Of a DNA stretch of 64,000 nt, positions 31,774 through 63,994 are shown in pieces (position 1 is the first letter of the stretch; every line of letters begins with the position of its first letter). The notes under the pieces were generated by a model that saw only the letters and a list, made by a program, of their open reading frames with translations, was not told the origin of the DNA and did not search any database. The position numbers and the translations under genes are program-made. The stretch is from positions 11,624,148 through 11,688,147 of the forward strand of contig NC_086364.1 of assembly GCF_036324505.1 (NCBI RefSeq). Reading direction: 5' to 3'. Source of the DNA: Eleginops maclovinus. Lineage: Eukaryota > Chordata > Actinopteri > Perciformes > Eleginopidae.

Positions 31774-34472
31774 ATGGACAGAGGCATGTCTGTGTCTCTG
31801 TGGTGTGAGGAGGTGGAGGATAACAAGAGTCAGGACCACAGCCAAACTGAAACACAAGCCCAGGGCGGCTACATGGTGGGCTCTTCTCAGCTGCGAGCCG
31901 CCTGGGACCCCACTGTGTCCGGGCATCGTGTGATCCAGAGGTTGCTTCAGGTGGAGGAGAGGTACATGCCCTCCATACTCTACATCACCCTCATCCAGCG
32001 GGAGCCAGAGCGCAGGGAGGAGCTCTCTAAATGGGCCCTGGAGGTATAAAACTCTCTGAAGCTCCAGTTTCTCTTCATGCTCTTCACATGAGTTATGTGA
32101 TCATGGCAGCTTTGATACTGATGCCTTATTTTTGTCTTCTCTACAGGTATGCTGCGAGTGTGGCTGTGATGAGGCAGTGTTCCCTCTGTCTGTCTCTCTA
32201 ATGGACAGGTTCCTGTCGGCCACTTTGTCTCTGCCTGTCTCGCCATACTGCCTAGCTGCAGGCTGCATCCTCATCGCCTCCAAACTCTCAGAGTGTGACA
32301 ATGTCACTGCTGATACTCTCTGTGCTGCAGCTGAGTACAGCTTCCAGCCTTCAAACCTGCGGGTGAGTCAGTCACACAGCATCCACAGGTGCATAGATAT
32401 GTGGTTGTTTAAAACTTCACAGTCAGGGCTGTGGTAAGTAATTCAGAATATTGATCGTCCCTTAAGTTTTTAACAAAATTTTAGTAAAGTTTTGGGGTAC
32501 CATCCAGGTGTTGGTCCTTGATATCACCAACTATAATCCCCCCATGTGGTTTATTTCAAATGCACAATACCAATCGCCTTGTATAATGTTGTTATTCTAA
32601 AAGTTGAAGCTGCCAAACTGTATCAAATTTATGCAAACACAGAAATATTTTTCTATGATTGTCGTGCCTTAACACATCTATCAACTCGATTACAAATCAC
32701 ATTGAACATTGATTTGTAATCCACAACTACCGGATATTATATCACTTATATTAGCCTGATAAACCAAAGGGTTTATACTGTAGGTTATTTAAAAAGATGA
32801 CATTCAGCTCCGGAAAAAGTTAAGAGACCATTCTTCATTTTCTTAAATTTCAATCGCTACATGTATGGCAGCCATTTCAGTGTCTGCTGAATTCCAACAC
32901 AGAGAAATGTTGTCAGTAGCTTATGGAATACAATCAAAAAATTAATCAATAATTTAACTCAAAGACATACCTATAAATATTAAAACCAGAGAAACTGATA
33001 ATGCTGCAGTGGTCTCTTAATATTTAGCTAATAATAGCTGTATGTCTCACAAATTAGGGTTGCAACGATATCTAGTTTCATCATCAAATTATTCAGATAA
33101 AAGTGAAAAAATCGAAACACAACCTTTCAGAGCCCAAGGTGATATCTTCAAATATTATGCATTTTTGACAAAACATCCAAACCCCAAACGATTTCCATGT
33201 ACCTTAATATACAGCTCTGGAAAAATGAAGAGACGGCTCCAAATTGTTCTTAGATTTTTATCTCTAAATGTATGTTAACCATTCCAGTGTCTGTTGAATT
33301 TCAACACAGATAACATTTTTCAGTAGTTTATAGTTTAAAGAATAATAAATAATTTAACTCAAAGACATACCTATAAATAATAAAACAAGAAAAAATTATA
33401 ATGCTGAAGTGGTCTCTTCATTTTTTGCGAGGTTGTATGTTAATATAGGCAGCACATCGTCCAATTTGAGAAGCTGGAATCAGAGAAATTCTGAAAATAT
33501 AAAAATGAAACAACAACAAAAACCCATTATTTCTTCTCAATAAATAACTGGATAAACCAGTCAGTTAATAAAGCTATTATGCAAAGGTATAATTATTTCA
33601 TTTAATATTGATGCTTTTACCCAATTAAGAATTTGGTTAAGTGAATGATTAGTATTGATTGAACTTATTGAACTCTATACACATCCTTTAAGGCGAGGTC
33701 ATATTGAAGAAATATTCAAATATATCAATAAATAAATCCCTTTTGTGTGTCGTATGCACGTGTGATGCCAATCAATAGGCAATCTGCATGTTTCATCGTT
33801 ACACAATGTTTTCTAAACGCACCTGTCTTCCCTCTATCAGGAGATGGAGCGTCTCATCCTCGCCACCCTCCGATGGGACACGGCAGCAGTGACTCCGCAG
33901 GACTTCTTCCCACATTTTCTTGCCTGTGTGGAGGAGCGAGGAGACGGAGACAGTGGTCACTCTGAGGAGGGGCTGCTGCTCTCCACCCTGCGGCGGCACT
34001 GTGACACGCTGGCCGCCATGTGTGCGTGTGACTCCCGCTTCCTAGGAGCATCACCGTCCCTTGTTGCTGCAGCGACACTGAAATGTGCTCTGCGGGGCTT
34101 GGGCAACAAAGGACCGGCTCAGATGGCTGTCTTGAGTGCAGCACTAGCGGAGCTTTGTAAGGCTGACCTGGTGAGTACACAGGTCTGATGCTGCACATAT
34201 GGCCTTTGCATTTGATTTGATCTCATAAAATGTTTCCATAATTCTTGATTTTTGAGAGAGGCAAGTTGCATCTATGACAAAAAACAAATCAAAACGTATT
34301 TTCTTTATGTCTTTCTTCCAAGGCATTGCTACAGTGCTACAGTGACATGATCGAATATGCCCTCCGACAGCGGCTGAGGAGCGGACTGCAGCAGGGCCCC
34401 ATGGAGAAGGATGAGGAGGTGGAGAACGAAAGAGCCGGGACACCTACTGACATGAGAGATATTGATTTTTAA
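31774..34472 (+). CDS. ccndx: D-type cyclin, probably cyclin Dx
   Basis: Four exons (31774-32043, 32147-32362, 33841-34170, 34323-34472) encode 321 residues. D cyclins activate CDK4/6 and direct them to retinoblastoma proteins at G1/S. Visible evidence: an LxCxE-type Rb-binding motif LWCEE near the N-terminus; a cyclin box (SKWALEVCCECGCDEAVFPL, LMDRFLS, ASKLSE); TPQDFFPHFL; and the C-terminal degron TPTDMRDIDF, matching TPTDVRDVDI around Thr286 of CCND1. Exon 1 and exon 2 end exactly where those of CCND1 end, and exon 2 is 216 bases as there. Exon 3 is a fusion of the usual exons 3 and 4. Sequence divergence from D1-D3 and location beside ppfia3 suggest ccndx, the fourth D cyclin known from frogs and fish and absent in mammals. 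A GTG-initiated extension at 31768 is not needed. Exact subtype is an inference. Confidence 0.88.
32805..33040. mobile_element. Tc1-type MITE, copy 1 (236 bp)
   Basis: It begins CAGCTCCGGAAAAAGTTAAG and ends with the inverted counterpart (GTGGTCTCTTAA...AGCTG), followed by TA. The terminal words match those of a fish Tc1 family whose autonomous members are about 1.3-1.6 kb. Here only the two end regions remain, so it is a miniature non-autonomous derivative. It lies in the ccndx intron between 32362 and 33841. Confidence 0.65.
33041..33520. repeat. Decayed teleost repeat split by MITE copy 2
   Basis: The left piece (33041-33211) has GGGTTGCAACGAT and AGCCCAAGGTGATATCTTCAAA. The right piece (33436-33520) has TTTGAGAAGCTGGAATCAGAG. 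In other fish genomes these phrases belong to one repeat, so the intervening MITE seems to have inserted into it. Confidence 0.4.
33212..33435. mobile_element. Tc1-type MITE, copy 2 (224 bp)
   Basis: It is similar along its length to copy 1, with CAGCTCTGGAAAAATGAAGA at the left, AAAGACATACCTATAAAT in the middle and GTGGTCTCTTCA near the right. It is preceded by TA (33210-33211) and followed by TA. The two copies are in the same orientation about 170 bases apart. Confidence 0.65.
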
Positions 34473-34750
34473 ACACTGGATCGACTTTTATATTGAAAGT
34501 GTGAATTAATCAAAACATATTTTATCAAATTGTATCAGTCAAACTGATATATGCTGATCATGACTCGAAATGCTCTGACATGTTTTGATATTCTTAAATT
34601 ATTTTTTGAGTGACTATTAATTTATAATTGATTGTTTAACTTTATTTATTTGTGAACAATGTGCAACTTTGTCTCTTGCATGTGCCATATTTTATTATCT
34701 ATTTCTATTAGTATGCATATATTTCATTTTGATGCATAATATGTATACAT

Positions 34751-34751
<1 letters not shown>

Positions 34752-34810
<59 letters not shown>
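34752..34810. repeat. (TTA)n microsatellite
   Basis: About 19 ATT/TTA units in the 3' UTR of the cyclin D gene, upstream of a possible ATTAAA poly(A) signal at 34911. Confidence 0.9.
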
Positions 34811-35149
34811 GTGCAATTGTTGGCTCTTTTTATGTTAATTTATTTCAACATGTCATTACTTTGTGTTTGTGTACTGAATTTAAAATACAAGAAATCTATT
34901 TTTCAAAGAAATTAAACGTTTAAAACGTGTATTTGGCATTCGTTTGTTATTTATGTGTTTGGTAATGCTGGCTTCACACATTGGCCAGTTATTCCGAGCT
35001 TTGAGCTTGAAATAAATGTACTTTTGGAGGGCCATAATTACCCCCTTATATGACACTGGCAGTGGTACATTTGTCGGTGGCTGATTTTACCACTAAGCTG
35101 CCAAAAGTATATTTAACATTTCTTTCGAAAGTATTTCCGACGGTCCCTG

Positions 35150-35265
35150 AAGGCAGCGCGTAGGACAAGCCCTTCACATCCGTGACGTCAATTTTATCCG
35201 ACGCGAATACGAATCGTGCTTTGAGGATCGGATCAGATATTTAACATACGTGCGGTAGGTAACTA
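35150..35265 (+). promoter_or_regulatory. nucb1: nucb1 promoter and candidate first exon
   Basis: A perfect CRE/ATF site TGACGTCA is at 35183-35190 in a CpG-containing block, and a donor-like GTAGGTAAC follows at 35256. The coding exon begins 1.2 kb downstream, so a non-coding first exon here is plausible. Between 35265 and 36400 I see only AT-rich intron-like DNA. Confidence 0.4.
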
Positions 35266-36422
35266 TCTATTTAAAGACATCTTGTGCTAAAGCATATTTT
35301 AATCATGATTTATTGTATCGATGGAGTTTAAATGAAAAAATCGTGACATTTTTGAGAGACAACGCAGTTACAAGACCGGATGCTCAGGGCTACGGTCTCG
35401 GTGATGGTACCAGAACCTGTTATATTACCTGTGCAATTACATTGTAACGAATGAATAACATTTTAAAGGCTTTCAAACTAAACTTTACTTTATTCATATC
35501 ATAGTCATCATATCATTAATCTGAAATATGTTTACATCTAGAGAAGGATACAATTGTTTGCTTAACCCTGTCCTCATCCGCATCCGCGTTGTCCTTATCT
35601 AAGCTAGTTAGCTAAAGATGACTAGCCACCACAAGCATAAAACACTATAACACTAATGCCAAATTTAAACTGGGTTATTTATTATAGTCAGTAACCTTTG
35701 TGGTATCTTTAGATGACTAGATGATACTAGATGAATAGGTTTTCTTTCTCAGAAATGAACGGTACGCCGAACTCCACGTAAAAAATGCAGATATTAATGA
35801 TTCTCTTCTTGGAGAAGCCACGCACGTTATAGAAGTAAACCATTTCAGAGTTTTTTTCAAATACATAAAGTCTCTTTCCAAATTCGGCATACAATGTTAA
35901 TACCAGCCATGAACAAATAACACTAAAATAAGATGGTGAGTTCGCAATGATTATGTTGTTACGTGTAACTAACCCAGGGTTAGGGTAACTATCCTCCGAG
36001 ATGTGTTTGTTTGTTTTCAGTCATCTAGTCGTCAGTGACAAATAGAAACATATATATAAACATATACTGTCATCACCTTTAAACGAAAGTCTGAGCTAAC
36101 ATCCAGCAGAGTCAAGTTGTTCAGTTATAGAGGACATGTCCTTACAATCAGTTTTACATGCCTTTGTAAGATTGTAGCTTTTCAGTTAAAGTATTGCCTT
36201 CAATATGATTCATATTTTTGGATGCTTAACCGATGTTCCTGACTGCCTGTGTGTATGCATGCACTTTGTCTTTGTGCATGTTTTAAAGGACTGATATCTT
36301 CTTATTATTATTATTGTCTTTTTGCCCATTAAGGATTGTTGTAAAACGAATGCTATATAAATGTGTAAGTATAAATGGACCTTGACAATATGGTAACATT
36401 TAGTGTGGTTTATTAAAGGACA

Positions 36423-39400
36423 ATGAACCTAAAACCTGGCTGGCTGCTGCTTCTATCCATCTGTGTTGGGGTCTGGTCAGTGCCTATTGATCGCAATGTA
36501 GATAACCAGGAAGCTAAAGAGGAAGTGCCGGAAGAGAACGTGGTAACAATCTCAATAGTCTCAGTCATGTAATGAATTGAGATTTAGTTTGTTGTGAATA
36601 ATCTGCCCTTTCATACACACTATTTCAGGACACTGGCCTGTACTATGACAGGTATCTCAGAGAGGTAATAGAGGTTTTGGAGACAGACCCTCACTTCAGG
36701 GAGAAACTGCAGACAGCAAACACAGAGGACATCAAGGTCAGTGTCCATTTCCTCTTCATTCTCACTCAGGAAGCTTCCTAGTTTAAATTTGTAAACTGAA
36801 GATCTCAGATTTAATCAGTTGTTCTCACTTATATGTCTTGTGTGCTCTTGCAGAATGGCCGTCTCAGTAAAGAGCTGGATCTGGTTGGTCACCATGTGAG
36901 GACTCGCCTGGATGAGCTGAAGCGTCAGGAGGTTTCTCGCCTCCGGATGCTACTCAAGGCCAAATTGGACAGCACCAATACACAAAGTGAGTGGACTTGT
37001 TTTCATGTAGTGAAAGACAGTGTGTATTAATATGTAGATGGATTTGATTGGATTTTATACTGATCTCTGTTAAAAAATGGAATGGTGACTATATCAGAAA
37101 AATACATACATATATACACTGCCCAGCCAAAAAAAAGGTCACAAGCCTGTGGGGGCAGTGCTATGATCTGGGGTTGCTGCAGTTGGTCTGGTCTAGGTTC
37201 AGCAACGTTATGTGCCCAAAGAATGAGGTCAGCTGACTACCTGAATATACTGAATGACCAGGTTATTCCATCAATGGATTTTTTCTTCCCTGATGGCACG
37301 GGCATGTTCCAAGATGGCAATGCCAGGATCTATCGGGCTCAAATTGTGAAAGAGTAGATCAGGGAGCATGAGACATAATTTTCACACATGGATTGGCCAC
37401 CACAGAGTCCAGACCTGAACCCGATTGAGAATCTGGGATGTACTGGAGAAGACTTTGCGCAGTGGTCCGAATCTCCCGTCATCAATACAAGATCTTGGCG
37501 AGAAGTTAGTGCAAGACAGAAATAAATGTTGTGACATTGCAGAAGCTGTGGAAACGATGCCATAGCGAATGCGTGCCGTAATCAAAGCTAAAGGCGGTCC
37601 AACGATTATTAGAGTGTGTGAGCTTTTTTTTGGCCGGGCAGTGTGTATATATATATATATATATATAAAACAAATGTGAATTTTGAATGTAGCATTGTCT
37701 TCTTTTATAGGTAGGATTTATTGTATAGTGTATAAAATGTCACATTTAACATAAAAACACGTATCTAAACCAAAAGTGTCCTCCAATCGTACTAATAAAT
37801 ACAACATTTGATCTTAATGATGGTCTCTGAAAAGCAATATTTTTATGCTTTTTTGAAAAATGCAACCAGTATATATGTTCCATCGGAGCTACCAAAATGA
37901 GGTGTGTTGTGAGCATAGTGTAGTGCAAGGCGTTGCATGCAAAACCAAGACAATGAACAACAGAAGCATGAAAAGGTAGATGCTCTCTCACAAGAGATCA
38001 GCCAGCAGAGAGACCGGGCGAGAACCTGGATTGGGCACTCACTCCTCAGGCGTGCCACGACCAGGTGCCCTAAATCAATGCTAAGAAAAAAAAAGGAGAA
38101 TCATTAAAAGTTCACACACACACACTTCAGGGAGGAATAAAGCAGGGGTCATCACACATGTGTCAAGCATCCAGCGTCCAGCCTGTGTTTGGTAATGATG
38201 TGATTGCTCCACTGTGCAGGCCTGCAGATGGATCACACCTCCCTACTGAAGCAATTTGAACATCTGGATCCCCACAATCAAAACACCTTCGAGGCCAAAG
38301 ACCTTGAGCTGCTGATCTCAACGGTAAGATCCGCCTGAGATAATAGAAACATGATTTAAGTTGACCCCAGAGACAGAAAATCTGTCACTTTATGTGCTGA
38401 CCAGATTTAAATGGAACATATGATGAATCAAATCACCCAGCAGAATTAAAATCACACTAATCAGAGTTGAGTATGATACTATTACAAGTCACACCATGAT
38501 GGACAACCTGTTACTTATGGTTTTAGAATAAAATATTTGCTTTGTAATATATCTGACACAAATTTTAGGTTTTGAGATGACAGCTTCTCTCTGGCTCTTT
38601 ATCTAGGCCACAAAGGACCTGGAGAACTACGATGCCGAGAGACATGAGGAGTTTAAGCGATACGAGATGCTGAAGGAGCACGAGAGACGGGAGTACCTGA
38701 AGGGCCTGGACCAGGAGAAGAGGGAGAGAGAGGAGAAGAGAATGCAGGAGCTTAAGGACAAACACCGCCAGCACCCCAAAGTCAATGCTCCAGTAAGCAC
38801 AAATGCACCCATGTAGGTTTTTCCATTGGAAACAAGTGGAAGTGAATGAAGCTCTCTTACATGCGTTTCCTCTTTGCTGCATCTTTCTAAACCTCAGGGT
38901 AGTGTTGCCCAGCTACGGGAAGTTTGGGAGGAGACAGACGGACTGGATCCTAAGGAGTTCAACGCTAAAACGTTTTTTAAACTGCATGGTGAGTGGCACC
39001 GGTTCATTTCATTCCTATCCCTTTTCATGATATGCAAAAAACTCAAATTTCTCCTCTGCCCTGTTTTAGATACAAATGAAGATGGTGTTTTAGATGAGCA
39101 GGAATTGGAGGCTCTTTTTACTAAAGAGGTAAGTTAGAACTTTTTTGGTTTTGCTATGGAAACCCCTTAAAACCATATGACACAATATCAAAAGTGGATG
39201 ATCATCTATTTGAAAATACAGCTGTTTTGTCTGTGACCTTGCAGACTTTTAAAAAGTAAAAGTTCTGAACCTGACAGCGGTGATATGCACAGAATCCTGT
39301 AACATCTGTTCATTTCCCTCCTCCAGCTGGAGAAGGTCTACGACGCAAAGAATGAGGAAGATGATATGATGGAGATGGAGGAAGAAAGGCTGAGGATGAG

Positions 39401-40685
39401 GGAGCATGTCATGAAGAATGTGAGTGTTTACTTTCATGTCTTTGCTCTTGTTTCTAACATGCGCTGTTATACACTCCACTTCCTTCTCTGCTTTGCCTCA
39501 ACTGATATAGCTAACGTTTCTATGTTAAAAGGTGGACGCAAATAAAGATCGTCTCGTCAGCCTGGAAGAGTTCCTTAAATCCACGGAGAAGAAGGAGTTC
39601 AGTAATCCCAGAGAGTGGGAGGTAAAGAGCCCAGGGTGGCCTGTAGGTCGGGGAAGTGGGCGGGCGATCAGAGGGTCCGTGGTTCAAATCCCAGGACAAG
39701 CTGGGAAAATGTGGGTGGTGTAGTTAAACGGATGATGCTATTCTTTCTTTTCATCAATTTGCAGACTTCAAGCTGCTCCCATAAGTGGCTGCTGGGAATA
39801 GAATAATGTAGTTTAATGTTGCATTTAGTCAAATAAAAAGCTATTTGGCATTACACTGCTTTAACACTGTCAACTCAGGAAGGACAGTTTAGAAAAAAAG
39901 AATTGAAGGCAATGCACTATGAATCATCTTCCTTTTCCAAACAACATACAATACCCATAATACTACTTGTCCCCTCAGTCAGAGATTAATGTGTTTAGAG
40001 TCAGATAATGTAGCTTTGAACAAACACAGATTGAGAATGAAGACAGAAGCAGGACCAGCCAATGAGCTTATGTACATGAGAATAAAGACGCTACGTCTTT
40101 ACAAATCCCTAATATCTCAACTGTTGTGTGAATTTCTTGCTGTCTCTAGACTTTGGAAACTAAACCAGCATACACAGAGGAAGAGCTACAGCGATTTGAG
40201 GTTGAACTAAGGGACAAAGAGGAGGAGCTGAAGAAGAAGGCAGAGAATCTGCGGCAGCAGCAGGAGCTGCTGAAGGAGAGAGGCAAAGCCCTGGAGGTAC
40301 AAAGGAAAGACTACCAGCAGGTAACTGTCCACTCACAGCTTTATTTATCAACCCAAACTGGATTCAGCCTGTAATTACACTGAAACATTTCACAATTGCA
40401 GGCAGTATTAGAGATGTCCCAGAGAAAGAAACAGCAGGCAGCAGATGGGCAGCCTCCTGCGGGTCCTAATGGAGAACTTCAATTTCAACCAGAGGCACAA
40501 AAAGTGGAAGATAAAGGTAAACAATCGGTGATACAATGGTTGTTTTACTGTTGGTGTGGATTTCTTTTTATTGAGTGCATCTTTGTCTTTCTCTCACAGA
40601 GATAAAAGCCCCTGTTGAACTCCAAGCTGAGGCCCCGAATCATCTGCCTGCTGAGCCTCCACAGAATCTGCCTTTACACACTTAA
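36423..40685 (+). CDS. nucb1: Nucleobindin-1 (calcium-binding Golgi/secreted protein)
   Basis: Twelve coding exons: 36423-36542, 36629-36736, 36854-36986, 38220-38323, 38607-38792, 38898-38988, 39070-39128, 39327-39419, 39532-39621, 40150-40320, 40402-40516, 40600-40685. They encode 451 residues (human 461). An N-terminal signal peptide ([13 protein letters not shown]) is followed by the conserved [20 protein letters not shown] block, a basic region ([21 protein letters not shown]) and an acidic coiled coil. Two EF-hands follow: loop 1 is [12 protein letters not shown] (248-259) and loop 2 is [12 protein letters not shown] (300-311). Loop 2 has Arg at the usual Gly position, as in mammals. 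KTFFKLHD just before loop 1 matches the segment that contacts G-alpha-i. A leucine-zipper-like helix and a Gln/Pro-rich tail end the protein. The family binds calcium in the Golgi and G-alpha-i/s. The C-terminal tail is shorter than, and unlike, that of mammals. Confidence 0.94.
37116..37644 (+). mobile_element. Internally deleted Tc1-like element (about 529 bp)
   Basis: The ends ACACTGCCCAGCCAAAAAAA and its near complement (TTTTGGCCGGGCAGTGT) are short inverted repeats, about 25 bases. The interior retains only the C-terminal part of a Tc1-like transposase: [12 protein letters not shown], then [23 protein letters not shown] and, after stops, [10 protein letters not shown]. The helix-turn-helix and first catalytic Asp are missing, and stops and frameshifts are present. 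It is a different family from the element in tbc1d17. A short TA array follows at 37645-37668. It lies in the nucb1 intron between 36986 and 38220. Confidence 0.8.
39629..39722 (+). repeat. tRNA-derived SINE head fragment
   Basis: A Pol III B-box GGTTCAAATCC (39681-39691) is preceded about 45 bases upstream by an A-box-like GGTGGCCTGTAGGTCGG. No cloverleaf folds convincingly and no SINE tail is obvious. It starts only about 8 bases inside the nucb1 intron after 39621. Confidence 0.5.
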
Positions 40686-40707
40686 TGCACGCTCTGACAG
40701 CCTTATT

Positions 40708-40710
<3 letters not shown>

Positions 40711-40788
<78 letters not shown>
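40711..40788. repeat. (CA)n microsatellite in the nucb1 3' UTR
   Basis: 39 CA units starting 25 bases after the nucb1 stop codon, followed by ATACAAATACAAACA. It is transcribed as part of the 3' UTR. Confidence 0.97.
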
Positions 40789-40790
<2 letters not shown>

Positions 40791-41041
40791 TACAAATACA
40801 AACACTCCAATCTGCACTGACACACATATCCAGATGGGTTCTACAAACTCAATTACGTGAACTGGATGTAAATTCAGACAGACTTGCCTTGTGAATCATG
40901 ACATATCGTGCTGTGTGTTCATCTCTGTGGTCTACATTAGATTTAAAGATCTAAAAAAAAACTATATGTATTTTCAGAAATCTGCAGTTTCTGAGAAGTT
41001 TTAATTAATGCCGGGTGTAAGTGTAATGTCAAAAATCTTCA

Positions 41042-41047
41042 AATAAA
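41042..41047 (+). terminator. nucb1: Poly(A) signal of nucb1
   Basis: AATAAA about 357 bases after the nucb1 stop; the 3' UTR is roughly 40686-41065. Confidence 0.65.
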
Positions 41048-41065
41048 GTAATTTAAAACCTCTAA

Positions 41066-44600
<3,535 letters not shown>

Positions 44601-44639
44601 CTATACCTGCGTGTGTTATTCTGAAACTCCTGTCCGGAT

Positions 44640-44840
44640 GTTGCCTGTGTTTCCTGCGTGGAGCTTGACGCGAAGCAGCTCCGTCGCTCCCACAGCACAG
44701 CAAGGGAGGGAGGGGATGGGGCAGGCTGGTAACCGGGCTGTAACGGGGATGAGCTGCAGCCTCCGACTATCAGGTGCTCTGATGGAGTGAGCCGGGCAAC
44801 GATGCGCCTTCACTTCCTTTCTCTGTCGGGCATGGAGAGG
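44640..44840 (+). promoter_or_regulatory. ppfia3: ppfia3 promoter and candidate non-coding first exon
   Basis: A CpG-rich block (GGAGCTTGACGCGAAGCAGC, GTCGCTCCCACAGC) leads into sequence ending GGCATGGAGAGG at a strong donor, GTAAGA (44841). The next acceptor in a suitable place is CTTTCCAG at 45891-45898. Short upstream ATG frames (starting 44715) end at TGA within this exon. Confidence 0.5.
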
Positions 44841-45746
44841 GTAAGACACACAACCCGTTTGGTAGCTGCTGATATCCGCCGTGATGTCGGGTGCACAGAC
44901 CTAGCGGTGAGATAGACCGTCCAGCTGTTTTTATGGGTGGGGGGAGGAAGGGTGGTGTGGGGAGCGGGGCAGTGGGGTGTTGATAGGAAATAGACGCCTT
45001 GCAGTCGGAATAAAGCCAAAGCGGCGGAGCGATTTCCGACATTATGGTAATCATATCACTAAAAGATAATCCAATTGCGTGGTATCTTGCGATTTGATTA
45101 GCTAATTAGTGCTTTATCTTGTAAAGCATGATTGGCACCTCCAACCATGATGTGATAGCGGTGTGAGGCTATCCTGCACAGCCCTACTTGCAAAAAAATA
45201 GGTTGTTTTCCCCCAAGTTAAGCCATTTATTTTGTCAAGACAGCAATTCATATCTCACCCTGACACCCTGAGGATAATAAGCCTACTGATTCACCCAGAA
45301 TATTTTAACAGATGTTTTCCGGAGTCGTAGAAAGAAGCCTATTTCCTCCTGGATTCAGCCCGTAATTACAATTCATGATGACACCCTTTTTTCCATATGA
45401 ATGTATGAAACAGCGCCGCGTCTTTCTGCTACCTACAGGCCTGATAATTGTTCATGACGGCTTTTTGTAGGCTGCTGAGGTAAAGCTACCATTCACGACT
45501 CATTTCCCCACATCATGCGCATTCATTCTCAATCTAACGACTATGTGGACGCTCGGCTCCATGAAGCCGAGACATGCACTGATGGATGAATTGCTCCAGA
45601 CATATCGCCATGCCAGTCAGTGGTAGAGAAAGCTCTGCTGCAATAGCAATGGTTATTCTCTCTTGGAGAAACGCCTGGGAAAGGTGTGTGTGTCTGTGTG
45701 TTTGTGTGTGTGTTACAAAAGATCACAACCCTGTGGGAAACAGGCC

Positions 45747-45750
<4 letters not shown>

Positions 45751-45810
<60 letters not shown>
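45751..45810. repeat. (TA)n microsatellite
   Basis: About 30 TA units with one TG near the right end, in the intron before the ppfia3 start exon. Confidence 0.95.
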
Positions 45811-45898
45811 AATACAAGATCTATTGTATCATTTTGTTGCATCAAATTTGAACATCATTAATAAAAATAAATGTCCTCTCTTCTTCTTCTCTTTCCAG

Positions 45899-46263
45899 CT
45901 TCGTCTCTCATCTCAGTAAACCCTGGGCCAGGGGTCAGAGGTCATTCACCAAACCTGCACTTCTTCCCCTTTCCCCGGCACCCCAACCCCACCTCTCCGT
46001 CCCCAACAGACACTCAGCCCCTGTCACCCTTCACTATTTCCCCAAATTCACCAGAACTCATCATACCTCCTCTCATCCACACTTTTATCTCTCACTCACA
46101 CCGTCCGTGTCCCCACTGCCACCCAATCAACTTCAGAGGAAAGACCTCCTGATCAACAACGTACCTGTTGGCCTTTTGATGAAGAGACTGTGGTTCTCCA
46201 GAAGCTGCACTCAAGTGTCGTAGACAGCCTCTCAGATAACGCCTCTCACACCCCAGCCTCAAG
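45899..46263 (+). other. ppfia3: ppfia3 5' UTR with a short upstream ORF
   Basis: This is the leader part of the exon that carries the start codon, rich in C and T. An ATG at 46179 opens a 14-residue frame (MKRLWFSRSC...) that stops at 46223, 40 bases before the ppfia3 ATG. The acceptor at 45897-45898 follows a long pyrimidine tract. Confidence 0.5.

Positions 46264-63994
<17,731 letters not shown>

Noticed and set aside
39629..39722. A functional tRNA gene
   Set aside because: The B-box is good, but no acceptor stem or anticodon arm can be paired, so I call it a SINE fragment.
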